From contig JBPCPW010000114.1 in assembly GCA_050998755.1 (NCBI GenBank), positions 1-62,246 on the forward strand: a stretch of 62,246 bases of DNA, read 5' to 3'. A model generated the notes under the pieces. That model did not search any database. It was not told where the DNA came from and saw only the letters and a program-made list of their open reading frames with translations. Origin of the DNA: JAXDLW01 sp050998755. GTDB lineage: Bacteria > Chloroflexota > Dormibacteria > DASZGP01. The position numbers and the translations under genes are program-made. This document shows, piece by piece, positions 22,967-31,179 of this stretch; positions within the stretch are counted from its first letter, which is position 1; the number at the start of each line of letters is the position of its first letter.

Positions 22967-24154
22967 ATGGCACCTCCTCGGAAGGTCACCCTCGCCGAAC
23001 GCCGGGCGCGTCTGGGGACCGCCCACCGGCTCACCCCGGCGAGCGCTGCCGCCGACCCCGTCGCCGTGACCGAGAGCATGCTGGCCCTCCACGCCACCGA
23101 CCCGGCCACGGTCTACCTCTCGGCGGCGGCCCGGATGACGCAGCCCGACCACGCCGCCCTGGAGCGGGCGCAGTATGAGACCGGCGAGCTGGTTCGCATC
23201 CTGGCGATGCGTCGAACGATGTTCGTGGTGACCGCGGCGACGGCACCCGTGGTCCAGGCCGCGGTCAGCGATACCATCGCGGCGGGACTGCTGCGCCGGT
23301 ATGGGCAGATGCTGGAACAGGCGGGAGTCGCCAAGGATGGCGCCGCGTGGCTGAGCCGGGCCGGCGACGCCGCCATCGCGACACTGAGGAATCGGGGCGA
23401 CCTCACGGGGGCCGAGCTGGGCCGGGAGACGCCGCTGCTGCAGACCAGGGTCAGCCTGTTCCAGGGCAAGGCGTACGCCTCGAACAGCAATGTCACGGGA
23501 TGGGTCACCACCTGGCTGGCAGCGGAGGGTCGCATCCTCCGCGGCCGTCCGCTGGGCTCGTGGACCAGCAACCAGTACCGCTGGCGCGTGGCCGACCCTC
23601 CCCCCGAGGTGCCCGGCGACGAGGGGCGCGACGCGGCGCGATCGGAGCTGGCGCGACTCTGGCTTCGAAGCTTCGGCCCCGCGTCCGCGGCCGACCTGAG
23701 ATGGTGGACAGGGTGGACCGCCGGCGAAACTCGGTTGGCAATTGCCCGGCTGGCAGTTGAGCCTGTGGACCTCGACGGCCTTGCGGGCATCGCCCTTTCG
23801 GAAGACAACGAGCCGGTGCCCGACCCCGGTCGCTGGGCCGCACTCCTGCCGGCGCTCGACCCCACTCCCATGGGATGGACCAACCGCGACTGGTACCTCG
23901 GCGACCACGCTGCGCAGCTGTTCGACCGCACCGGCAACATCGGCCCCACGGTCTGGGTCGACGGCCGCGTCGTCGGCGGTTGGGCTCAGCGCCCCGACGG
24001 CTCGATCGGCACGGCCCTCCTGGAAGACGTCGGCACGGCGAAGAGAGAGATCTCGGCTGCGGCCAAGGCGATGAGCGAGGCGATTGGCGAAGCGCGGGTC
24101 ACTGTGAGAGGCAGGATCCGCACCCCTCTCGAGGCTTCGCTAGCCGCCCTCTAG
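22967..24154 (+). CDS. winged-helix DNA-binding protein (AlkZ/YcaQ-like, HTH_42)
   Basis: This 395-residue protein has the HTH_42 architecture: ERRARLGTAHRLTP, then a helical pair (ESMLALHATDPATVYLSAAA), MRRTMFVVT, a late ALLPALDPTPMGW block and a DRTGNIGPTVWVDGRVVGGW block. These are hallmark segments of the AlkZ DNA-glycosylase superfamily that unhooks interstrand crosslinks. Members in high-GC bacteria are numerous and mostly uncharacterised. The 3' end overlaps the ParA-partner gene by 4 bases on the opposite strand. Confidence 0.82.
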   Translation: MAPPRKVTLAERRARLGTAHRLTPASAAADPVAVTESMLALHATDPATVYLSAAARMTQPDHAALERAQYETGELVRILAMRRTMFVVTAATAPVVQAAVSDTIAAGLLRRYGQMLEQAGVAKDGAAWLSRAGDAAIATLRNRGDLTGAELGRETPLLQTRVSLFQGKAYASNSNVTGWVTTWLAAEGRILRGRPLGSWTSNQYRWRVADPPPEVPGDEGRDAARSELARLWLRSFGPASAADLRWWTGWTAGETRLAIARLAVEPVDLDGLAGIALSEDNEPVPDPGRWAALLPALDPTPMGWTNRDWYLGDHAAQLFDRTGNIGPTVWVDGRVVGGWAQRPDGSIGTALLEDVGTAKREISAAAKAMSEAIGEARVTVRGRIRTPLEASLAAL

Positions 24155-24483
24155 CTGATTGCGTCCCAGAGGTGGTTCCGAAGGTCCTCGAGCTCCTCGA
24201 AGTTCTCGATCGAAGGCTTGGTCTCGTGCACCTGCTGGGGGTACTTCATGCGCTGGACGGCCTCGATCAACAACTTGACCTGGCCCTCGGTCAGGTTCAC
24301 CCGGTAGCTCTGGCGGTCGCGGCTTAGGGGTGCCGGCTGGGGCACCGGGGTCTGGACCGGCTCGGGAACGCGGCCTGACAGCTCGTCGGCGGGGGCCACG
24401 GGAATGGGCGTCTCAGGCTCCAGCTTGGTGGGTCGGAAGAGCTCCTCGGACCCCATCAACGAAACGCGGTTGAACTTAGGCAT
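24151..24483 (-). CDS. ParA-partner-like small protein
   Basis: This 110-residue protein starts with a basic peptide (MPKFNRVSLMGSEELFRPTK) and continues with a Pro-rich linker (about 24-55). It ends in a helical domain (NLTEGQVKLLIEAVQRMKYP, then an FEELEDLRNHLWDAI helix). It overlaps the parA stop by 8 bases, so the two are translated together. Basic N-terminal peptides joined to a flexible linker are how ParB- and McdB-type partners stimulate ParA ATPases. No ParB HTH is present. I infer a cargo-adaptor role; the family is not one I can name. Confidence 0.6.
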   Translation of the reverse strand: MPKFNRVSLMGSEELFRPTKLEPETPIPVAPADELSGRVPEPVQTPVPQPAPLSRDRQSYRVNLTEGQVKLLIEAVQRMKYPQQVHETKPSIENFEELEDLRNHLWDAIS

Positions 24484-25243
24484 GGGTCAGCACCTCCTCG
24501 GCCAGCTGGCGATACGCCCTGGCGCCGTCAGTGTCGCTAGCGTACTCGAGGATGGAGCGGCCCGCTGGAGGGCACTCTGCGAAACGGATGCTGTCCTTGA
24601 CGAAGAAGGGGAACACCTCGGCCCCGTAGGCCTCTTTCACCAGGGCCAGCACCTCCTGGCTGTGCAGGGTCCTCGACTTGTAGATCGTGGGCAGGATCCC
24701 GCCAACCTTCAGGCGCGGGTTGAGCTTGACCCTGATCCGCTCGATGCTGCGCTGCAGTTGCTGCATACCCTTCATGCCGAAGTACTCGCACTGCAACGGG
24801 ATGATCACTTCGTCCGAGGCCACCAGGGCGTTAACCGACAGCAGCCCCAGCGACGGCGGGCAGTCGATGATGATCCAGTCGTAGAGGGGATGGATGGCCT
24901 CGAGTTTCTCGGTCAGGATCCGCTCGCGACCCATCTCGGCCACCAGTTGCACCTCGGCGGCAGCGAGTTCGATGTTCGAGGGGATGAAGTCGACCCTCAT
25001 GAGTTCCGCGCGCATGATCACGTCCCGAGCCTGGAGCTGGGGTTCGAGCAGCAGGTCGTAGACCGTCTTGTCGAGGTCGTCGGGGCGGCGGACGCCCATG
25101 TTGATGGTCAGGTGGGCCTGGGGGTCGAGGTCGATGAGCAGTACCCGCTGGTTGTGCTCGGCCAGGCCGGCGCCAAGGTTCACCGCGGTCGTGGTCTTAC
25201 CCACACCCCCCTTCTGGTTGGCGATGGAGATCGTCTTGGTCAT
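24476..25243 (-). CDS. ParA/Soj-type ATPase
   Basis: This 255-residue protein uses ATG 25243 (TKTISIANQKGGVGKTTTAV). The deviant Walker A motif KGGVGKTT has both lysines. Walker A' is LLIDLDPQAHLTI, and Walker B is WIIIDCPPSLG. The sequence is closest to Soj-like chromosomal ParA proteins. No parB or parS-like site lies nearby; instead a 110-residue partner is coupled downstream. It may position something other than the chromosome, such as a protein cluster. The longer frame to 25348 has no similarity. Confidence 0.88.
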   Translation of the reverse strand: MTKTISIANQKGGVGKTTTAVNLGAGLAEHNQRVLLIDLDPQAHLTINMGVRRPDDLDKTVYDLLLEPQLQARDVIMRAELMRVDFIPSNIELAAAEVQLVAEMGRERILTEKLEAIHPLYDWIIIDCPPSLGLLSVNALVASDEVIIPLQCEYFGMKGMQQLQRSIERIRVKLNPRLKVGGILPTIYKSRTLHSQEVLALVKEAYGAEVFPFFVKDSIRFAECPPAGRSILEYASDTDGARAYRQLAEEVLTHA

Positions 25244-25322
25244 AACTTCAAGCGAGTCTAGCCTGTGGCAGCCCGAATTCGGCCCGAGTTCAGGGCGCCG
25301 CGGCTTCCTATACTCGGAAGTC

Positions 25323-26048
25323 GTGTTCGCGTTCCCCGCTGTAACCACGCTGATCAGCCTGGTCTTTGCCGGCCAACTCCTCTCCCAGTACCGTGAGCGG
25401 CACCGCTCCCACCAGCTGGCCTGGGGTCTTGCGCTGCTGTTCTATGCCATCGCGTCCTTTCCCGAGGTCCTGGGCTCCATCTCAGGTTGGAACGACCTCG
25501 ATTACCGCCTCTACTACCTCTTCGGCGCGGTCCTGGTCGTTCCCTGGCTGTCGCTTGGCACCGCCGAGCTCCTGCTCCAGGGGGAGCGGGCCAGGGTCGC
25601 CCGCTCCGGTTACCGTGCCTTTGTCGGCGCGCTGACTGTTCTCGGACTGCTCACCGTCGCCCTTGCGCCGCTTCACGCTCACTGGCTGGCGACCAACCAG
25701 GTACCCAGCAACTGTGCGATGTGGTGCAGGTCGGAGGGCGGTTACGTCCTGGCCAACGGACTCTCGGCACTGGGTGCGGCGGTGGGCAACAGCATCGGCA
25801 CGGTGGTGCTGGTCGCGGGGGCCGGTTACTCGGCCTACCGGACCTACCGCGCCGGGCTGCCACGCAACCTGACGCTGGGCAACGTGTTGATCCTCGCCGG
25901 CTCGCTGGTGGTGGCCTCGGCGGCGACCCTCACCCGGCTCGGCTCATATGAGTTCTTCTACGCCGGGCAGGCCATCGGCATCGCGATCATCTTCGGGGGC
26001 TTCCTGCTCATCGCCACGGTCTCGCAGCACCGCCCCGCCCCGGCGTAA
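25323..26048 (+). CDS. seven-helix membrane protein of unknown function
   Basis: This protein of about 241 residues uses GTG 25323. Seven hydrophobic helices are visible, with short loops; the third segment has WNDLDYRLYYLFGAVLVVPW, and one loop contains two cysteines (SNCAMWCRSEGG). The up-down pattern resembles histidine-kinase N-terminal 7TM regions or small sensory membrane proteins, but no catalytic domain follows. It is divergent from parA (79-base gap) and upstream of a CvpA-like gene. Confidence 0.65.
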   Translation: MFAFPAVTTLISLVFAGQLLSQYRERHRSHQLAWGLALLFYAIASFPEVLGSISGWNDLDYRLYYLFGAVLVVPWLSLGTAELLLQGERARVARSGYRAFVGALTVLGLLTVALAPLHAHWLATNQVPSNCAMWCRSEGGYVLANGLSALGAAVGNSIGTVVLVAGAGYSAYRTYRAGLPRNLTLGNVLILAGSLVVASAATLTRLGSYEFFYAGQAIGIAIIFGGFLLIATVSQHRPAPA

Positions 26049-26069
26049 CCGGCCACGCCCACTCCGGCG

Positions 26070-26744
26070 GTGGCAGACCTCGTCATCCTGCTCGTGCTGT
26101 TGATCGGCGTTTACGTCGGGGTGGCCCGTGGCCTCTACGGACCGCTGGCTACCGAGGGCTCGCTGGTGATCGCCATCTGGCTGGTCAGCCGGCTGCACAC
26201 CGGGGTTGACTCCTTCCTGCCGGTGGCCGCGCGCCTGGTGGTCAGCATCTTCCTCGTGGTGATTCTCACGGGGCTACTCCGGCTGGCGCTGCGGCCCGTC
26301 GTCGGGGCGCTGCGCCGAACCCCTGGGGTGGGCCGCCTCGACGCCCCGGCCGGCGGCGTGGTGCACGGCCTGGCGGCATTCCTGGCGGTCTACCTGGTCC
26401 TGGGTCTGGTCCTCGATTTCGACCGCAACGTCTACCCGCTGCTGCGGGCCGGCGTGGTCACGGCGCACCAGCTACAGCAGTATCGCCAGGCGGTCGACCA
26501 GCGCCCCTGGCTCAAGGGTTACGTGGACCAGGAGGCGCTCAGGCAGCAGGAGGCCCAGGCCTCGCGGGAACCTGTCACCGTCGACACCATCTCCAGGGTG
26601 GAGGCGTTCCTTAACTTCTATATCCAGGACCTGCGCAACCCGCTCCTCAAATCGCGCGCAGCCCCGGTGATCAACTACCTTGGAGGCCAGATCCCGGTCG
26701 TCGGCCGGCCCCGACCGTACCTCGCCGGCGCGAGCTCGCAGTAA
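26070..26744 (+). CDS. CvpA-family-like membrane protein
   Basis: This 224-residue protein starts at GTG 26070. Four N-terminal membrane helices (about 2-115) have the CvpA pattern, including GVYVGVARGLYGPLATEGS after helix 1 and RTPGVGRLDAPAGGVVHGL before helix 4. A hydrophilic tail of about 110 residues follows. CvpA proteins affect envelope integrity and colicin V export. The next gene has its own AAGGAGA site 15-20 bases downstream. Confidence 0.65.
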   Translation: MADLVILLVLLIGVYVGVARGLYGPLATEGSLVIAIWLVSRLHTGVDSFLPVAARLVVSIFLVVILTGLLRLALRPVVGALRRTPGVGRLDAPAGGVVHGLAAFLAVYLVLGLVLDFDRNVYPLLRAGVVTAHQLQQYRQAVDQRPWLKGYVDQEALRQQEAQASREPVTVDTISRVEAFLNFYIQDLRNPLLKSRAAPVINYLGGQIPVVGRPRPYLAGASSQ

Positions 26745-26764
26745 AGCACAGATAAGGAGACCTC

Positions 26765-27964
26765 TTGCTGGACCTATCGCTGACGCCCGAACAGGAGATG
26801 CTGGTCGATACCACCCGGCGTTTCGTGCGCAAGGAATTCCCCGACGAGATCCGTGAGAACGACCGCCTGCAGCGCTACAACCCCGAGACCTTTGCCAAAC
26901 TGGCGCAGCTGGGCCTGGCCGGCATCTGGATTCCCAAGCGGTATGGCGGTGGCGGCATGGACTACCTCGCCCTGGGCCTGGTGATGGAGGAGCTGGAGTA
27001 CGTCGATGCCGCAATTCGCACCGCAGGTTCGGTGCACAGCGGCCTCTGCAGCACGGGCATCTACCAGTGGGGAACCGAGGAGCAGAAGCAGCGCCTGCTG
27101 CGCCCGCTGGCGGAGGGCAGCAAGATGGGTGCCTTTGGCCTGACCGAGCCTGACGCCGGCAGCGACGTCGCGGCGATGCGCAGCACCGCGAAGCGCGAAG
27201 GGGACGCCTATATCCTCAACGGCGAGAAGGCCTGGGTCAGCTTCTGTGACCACGCGGACTATTTCCTGGTCTTCGCCAAGACCGACGCCCAGGCGGGGCA
27301 CGCGGGGATCAGTGCTTTCCTGCTCGAACGCGACGCGGTAAAGGGGTTCAGTACCAGGGGTTACCACGACAAGCTCGGCCTCCGCGCCGGCAACACCGGG
27401 GCACTGATCTTTCAGGATGTCGAGGTACCCGAGGCCAACCGCATCGGGGAGGAGGGCGAGGGCTTCAAGATCGCGATGAGCTGCCTCGACATGGGGCGCT
27501 ACACCGTGGCCTCCGGTGCCGCGGGCGCGATCAAGGCCTGCCTCGACATCTCGGTTGACTACTCGAAGGTACGAAAGACCTTCGGAAAGGAGATCGGACG
27601 GCACCAACTGGTCCAGGCCCGCATCGCCGCCATCCAACGGGACTACGACATCGCGCGGATGCTCTACTTCCGCGTCGCGTGGCTGAAGAACACCGGTGAG
27701 CGCAATACCCGTGAGACCGGCCTGGCGAAGTGGTTCGCGACCGAGGCCGCATTCAGCGCCGCCGACTCCACAGTGCAGATCCTGGGAGCCAACGGGTATT
27801 CCGGCGAGTACCCCGCGGAGCGGATCCTGCGCAATGCGCGCGCGCCAAGGATCTATGAGGGGACCAGCGAGATCCACCAGGTGATGCAGGCGGAATATGC
27901 GCTGGGGTACCGCGAGGACCGTCCCCTCAACCGGCCGCTACCCGGGTACCAGCCGGAACCATGA
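26765..27964 (+). CDS. acyl-CoA dehydrogenase
   Basis: This 399-residue protein starts at TTG 26765, with AAGGAGA five bases upstream deciding the start. Helical N-terminal and beta middle domains (MGAFGLTEPDAGSDVAAM, EKAWVSF) and the C-terminal four-helix domain are complete. The catalytic base is the Glu in IYEGTSEIHQ, as in short-chain and glutaryl-type enzymes. RNARAPRIYEG and QILGANGYSG contact FAD. It oxidises an acyl-CoA to enoyl-CoA. It is coupled to an alpha/beta hydrolase (ATGA). Confidence 0.93.
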   Translation: MLDLSLTPEQEMLVDTTRRFVRKEFPDEIRENDRLQRYNPETFAKLAQLGLAGIWIPKRYGGGGMDYLALGLVMEELEYVDAAIRTAGSVHSGLCSTGIYQWGTEEQKQRLLRPLAEGSKMGAFGLTEPDAGSDVAAMRSTAKREGDAYILNGEKAWVSFCDHADYFLVFAKTDAQAGHAGISAFLLERDAVKGFSTRGYHDKLGLRAGNTGALIFQDVEVPEANRIGEEGEGFKIAMSCLDMGRYTVASGAAGAIKACLDISVDYSKVRKTFGKEIGRHQLVQARIAAIQRDYDIARMLYFRVAWLKNTGERNTRETGLAKWFATEAAFSAADSTVQILGANGYSGEYPAERILRNARAPRIYEGTSEIHQVMQAEYALGYREDRPLNRPLPGYQPEP

Positions 27965-28824
27965 CGGGCGAGGCCGCGCCCACCGTCGAGGGGCTGCCAC
28001 AGATGGGCGTCGCCAGGCGGGTCACCGTCGGCGGTCGGGAGGTGCGGTACCTGGAGGTGGGCGAAGGCGCCCCCATGCTACTGGTGCACGGCTGGATCGG
28101 CAGCGCCGAAAACTTCCACAAGTGGATGCCGGCGCTTGAAGGCCGCCGCAAGATGATCATCCCCGACCTGCCGGGGTTTGGCGAGACGCCGCCTCTGTCG
28201 GGCGAGCACAGCGTGCCGACGCTTGCCGCGTTCACCGAGGCGTTCGCCAACACCATCGGCCTCAGCCTGTTCGACCTCGGAGGGATCTGCCTGGGCGCGA
28301 CGGTCGCCATCGAGTTGGCCCGTCGCGACCCGGAGCGGGTCCGCCAGCTGGTGCTGCACACCCCGATCTATTCACGGCGCGTCCTATCGCGGTCGTTCAA
28401 GGTCCAAACGGCGATTGCCGGTATCCCGCCGGTCTTCAGCGCCGGTTCGTGGCTGGCCCGCAACCGCCGCATCAGCGACCTCTACAAGCGCTTCATGGTG
28501 GAGGGGCCAGGCGTGGACCAGTTCGATGCCCGTGTCAACTTTCTCAACCAGGTCCGCGCCTCGCCCCGGGCGGCCCGCGAATGGTTGGCGTCAGCGGTCA
28601 AGCAGGACTACGAAGCGTGGCTGTTGGGCTGGGAGCAACCCGTCCTGATGGTGGTGGCCGAGGATGATTCGCTGCTCGACCTGCGCCAGATGCAGCGCCT
28701 GACGGAGCAGATGCAGACCGCCGAGGTGGTCATCGTCCCCGAGGCCGGGCACGGCTGGACCGACACCCTGGTCCAGGCCCAGGCTGCGGCCATCAAGGGC
28801 TTCCTGGCGCCAGACCCCATTTAA
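27961..28824 (+). CDS. alpha/beta-fold hydrolase
   Basis: This 287-residue protein has the oxyanion-hole loop MLLVHGWIGSAENFHKW. The nucleophile elbow reads GGICLGATVAIELA, so the nucleophile position is Cys (G-x-C-x-G) rather than Ser. An Asp in VVAEDDSLLD and a His in PEAGHGWTD complete a triad. The ATG overlaps the acyl-CoA dehydrogenase stop. Thioester or dienelactone-type cleavage is possible; a Cys nucleophile occurs in dienelactone hydrolases and some thioesterases. Confidence 0.8.
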   Translation: MTGEAAPTVEGLPQMGVARRVTVGGREVRYLEVGEGAPMLLVHGWIGSAENFHKWMPALEGRRKMIIPDLPGFGETPPLSGEHSVPTLAAFTEAFANTIGLSLFDLGGICLGATVAIELARRDPERVRQLVLHTPIYSRRVLSRSFKVQTAIAGIPPVFSAGSWLARNRRISDLYKRFMVEGPGVDQFDARVNFLNQVRASPRAAREWLASAVKQDYEAWLLGWEQPVLMVVAEDDSLLDLRQMQRLTEQMQTAEVVIVPEAGHGWTDTLVQAQAAAIKGFLAPDPI

Positions 28825-28909
28825 CCCGGCACCGGACCGGGTACGATGGGGTTACCCGGGACGGGAGTCCCCGCGTTGGCGATCGGCCTGTCCGGGCAGG
28901 TGACCCAAA

Positions 28910-29698
28910 ATGGCCATATTGATGTGCCGCCCCGACCACTTCGGGGTCGAGTACGAGATCAACCCCTGGATGCACGTGGAACAGGAGGTCGATCGAGGTA
29001 GGGCCGAGTCGCAGTGGGAGGCTCTCCACCGCGCCTACATCGACCTGGGCCAGGCCGTGGAACTGGTGGCGCAGGCGCCCGGCCTCCCCGACATGGTGTT
29101 CGCCGCCAACGCCGCGCTGGTGCGCAACGGCACCGCCGTTCTGGCACGGTTCAGGCACGTGGAACGCCAGGGGGAGGAACCGCTCTGGAGGGCTGCGCTT
29201 TCGGACCTCGGGATGCGGGTGAAGGAGGTCTCACCGGGCGTGTCGTTTGAGGGCGCCGGCGACGCCCTCTTCGTCGGCGAACGCCTCTTCGCCGGCTACG
29301 GCTTCCGCACCAGCCGCGAGTCGCACTCAGAGGTGAGCCGCCTGCTGGATACCGAGGTGGTTTCCCTGCACCTTGTGGACCCGCGCTTCTATCACCTCGA
29401 CACATGCTTCTGCCCGCTGGCCCCGGGGGTGGTGATGTTCGCGCCCGCGGCATTCAGCCCGGAGTCGGCGCGGAGGGTACGGAGCCTGGTGCCGCACGTC
29501 ATTGAGGTTCCCCCCGACGTGGCCACGGACTTCATCTGCAATGGCGTGGTGGTGGGCGACCACCTGCTGTCCTCGACCGGCGTCGCCAAGATGGACCAGC
29601 AGCTTCACGTCGAGGGCCTGACCACCACGGCGTTCCCGATGACCGAGTTCATGAAGGCCGGGGGCGGGGTGCGCTGCCTCACGCTGGAGCTGAGCTGA
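28910..29698 (+). CDS. dimethylarginine dimethylaminohydrolase/amidinotransferase-fold protein
   Basis: This 262-residue protein starts at ATG 28910. It has the pentein-fold signature residues: MCRPDHFGVEYEINPWM at the N-terminus, D in LPDMVFAAN, the FEGAGDALF acidic site, His in FYHLDTCFCPL, and the catalytic Cys in GGGVRCLTLEL at the C-terminus. These match DDAH-like enzymes, which hydrolyse the guanidinium of (methyl)arginine to citrulline and an amine. It is followed by an FAD amine oxidase-like gene 12 bases later, so a small amino-acid or amine catabolic operon is plausible. Confidence 0.85.
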   Translation: MAILMCRPDHFGVEYEINPWMHVEQEVDRGRAESQWEALHRAYIDLGQAVELVAQAPGLPDMVFAANAALVRNGTAVLARFRHVERQGEEPLWRAALSDLGMRVKEVSPGVSFEGAGDALFVGERLFAGYGFRTSRESHSEVSRLLDTEVVSLHLVDPRFYHLDTCFCPLAPGVVMFAPAAFSPESARRVRSLVPHVIEVPPDVATDFICNGVVVGDHLLSSTGVAKMDQQLHVEGLTTTAFPMTEFMKAGGGVRCLTLELS

Positions 29699-29710
29699 AC
29701 CTCCTGGGCA

Positions 29711-30877
29711 TTGTCTCCCCGGCCTGAGTTCGGGCTCCCAGCCGGCGTCGAGGTGCTGATCATCGGCGCCGGCGCCATGGGGTGCAGCCTGGCCTACAAC
29801 CTGGCGGTCAAGGGGCAGCGCAACGTTTTACTGGTAGACCGGGGGGCGGTCGGGGAGGGGAGCACCGGGCGCTGTGCCGGCGGCGTTCGGCAACAGTTCT
29901 CGACCGAGGTCAACGTGCGCATGGGAATGCTGTCGGTGCAGCTGCTGCAGCGCTTCGAAGAGATCACCGGTCAGACCGCCGACTTCAAGCAGATCGGTTA
30001 TGTCCTGGTCGCTCCCGATACCGAGGGCATTGACGACCTGCGCCGCAACCTCGAGGTCCAGCGCGCCGCCGGGCTCAAGGATGTCCAGGAGGTCGACGTC
30101 GCGGAGATTCGACGCCTGGTGCCGGGGTTGCGCACCGATGACCTGATGGGGGGAACCTTCTGCCCCACCGACGGGATCGCCGGGCCCAGCGAGCTCACCC
30201 AGGGCTATGCGCACGCGGCGCGCAAGAACGGCGTGCGAATCATCGAAGGGCTGGACGTCACGGGTCTCGAGCACCGCGGCGGGGCATGGCGCGTTACGAC
30301 ACCGCGTGGCGAGATCCGCGCCGACCGGGTGGTGTGCTGCGCCGGGGCCTGGGCCGGTAAACTCGGCGAGCTGGCGGGCACCCAGGTCCCGGTGACGCCC
30401 TTCCGGCGCCACATTTTTGTCACCAAGCCCTTCCAGGAGATAACCCGGGAGACGCCGATGACCGTGGACATCAGGACCACGTTCTACTTTCATCCCGAGG
30501 GTGACGGAGTGCTGCTGGGAATGAGCGACCCCGCGGAGCCGCCGAGCTTCCGCACCGATGTCGACTGGGACTTCCTCGACCACATGGTGCAGCACGCCAC
30601 CGAGCGGTTCCCAGGCCTCGAGAATGCCGAGATCATGACCGGGTGGGCGGGCCTTTACGAGGTCACCCCGGACCACCAGGCGATCATCGGCGAGTCGGAC
30701 CTGCCCGGGTTCTGGCTGTGCTGCGGGTTCTCGGGCCACGGGTTCATGCAGGCGCCGGCGGTGGGTGACCTCTGCAGTGACCTGATCCTTGGCCGCGAGC
30801 CCGCCTTCAGCCTCCACGCGCTGCGCCCGTCGCGCTTTACCGAGGGTGACTACGCCCAGGAGCGCGCGGTCATCTGA
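29711..30877 (+). CDS. FAD-dependent oxidoreductase (DAO family; sarcosine oxidase beta-like)
   Basis: This 388-residue protein starts at TTG 29711. The dinucleotide fold (VLIIGAGAMGCSLAYNLA), the post-FAD GEGSTGRCAGGVRQQFSTEV loop and the C-terminal GFSGHGFMQAPAVGDL place it in the DAO superfamily near the sarcosine oxidase beta/dimethylglycine dehydrogenase group. No tetrahydrofolate-binding GcvT domain is attached. Coupled after a DDAH-like gene, it may oxidise methylamino or N-methyl amino acids; this is inference from neighbours. Confidence 0.83.
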   Translation: MSPRPEFGLPAGVEVLIIGAGAMGCSLAYNLAVKGQRNVLLVDRGAVGEGSTGRCAGGVRQQFSTEVNVRMGMLSVQLLQRFEEITGQTADFKQIGYVLVAPDTEGIDDLRRNLEVQRAAGLKDVQEVDVAEIRRLVPGLRTDDLMGGTFCPTDGIAGPSELTQGYAHAARKNGVRIIEGLDVTGLEHRGGAWRVTTPRGEIRADRVVCCAGAWAGKLGELAGTQVPVTPFRRHIFVTKPFQEITRETPMTVDIRTTFYFHPEGDGVLLGMSDPAEPPSFRTDVDWDFLDHMVQHATERFPGLENAEIMTGWAGLYEVTPDHQAIIGESDLPGFWLCCGFSGHGFMQAPAVGDLCSDLILGREPAFSLHALRPSRFTEGDYAQERAVI

Positions 30878-30894
30878 GCTCTTTTGAGCCGGTT

Positions 30895-31179
30895 CTATCT
30901 GGTAATGGGGGCGGAGACTGACGGATCGGGAGTGTGGTGGGAGCAGTTGAGGCGCATGTTCGCGCTGGGGTACGAGTAGAAGTAGGAGCAGAACAGGTAG
31001 AACTCGGTCCCGTTCTCGTCGACGCGACGGTTGTCGGGGTTGACCCCCATGGGTGCCTGGTCGACAGGCAGTATCCGCCGGTTGATGCAACTCTCACAGA
31101 TCTTCACGGGGGCGTGGATTCTAGCGCCGCGAAGCGGCTCACAGAAGTGCAACTTGCCGATGTTAGACTGCCACGCCAT
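30895..31179 (-). CDS. small Cys-rich protein candidate
   Basis: The minus-strand frame of up to 94 residues (ATG 31179) has strongly coding-like third positions over its last two thirds (FYLFCSYFYSYPSANMRLNC is encoded almost wholly with G/C-ending codons). Cysteines occur as HFCEP, KICESCINRR, FCSYF and NCSHH, suggesting metal binding. The true start could be internal, for example the GTG of VKICESC at about 31107 or the ATG at about 31053. It is divergent from the SurA-like lipoprotein, whose ATG overlaps the longest start. No family is recognised. Confidence 0.5.
   Translation of the reverse strand: MAWQSNIGKLHFCEPLRGARIHAPVKICESCINRRILPVDQAPMGVNPDNRRVDENGTEFYLFCSYFYSYPSANMRLNCSHHTPDPSVSAPITR

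Noticed and set aside
24476..25243. McdA of a carboxysome positioning system
   Set aside because: McdA-type proteins usually lack the signature Walker A lysine, which is present here (KGGVGKTT); no carboxysome genes nearby.
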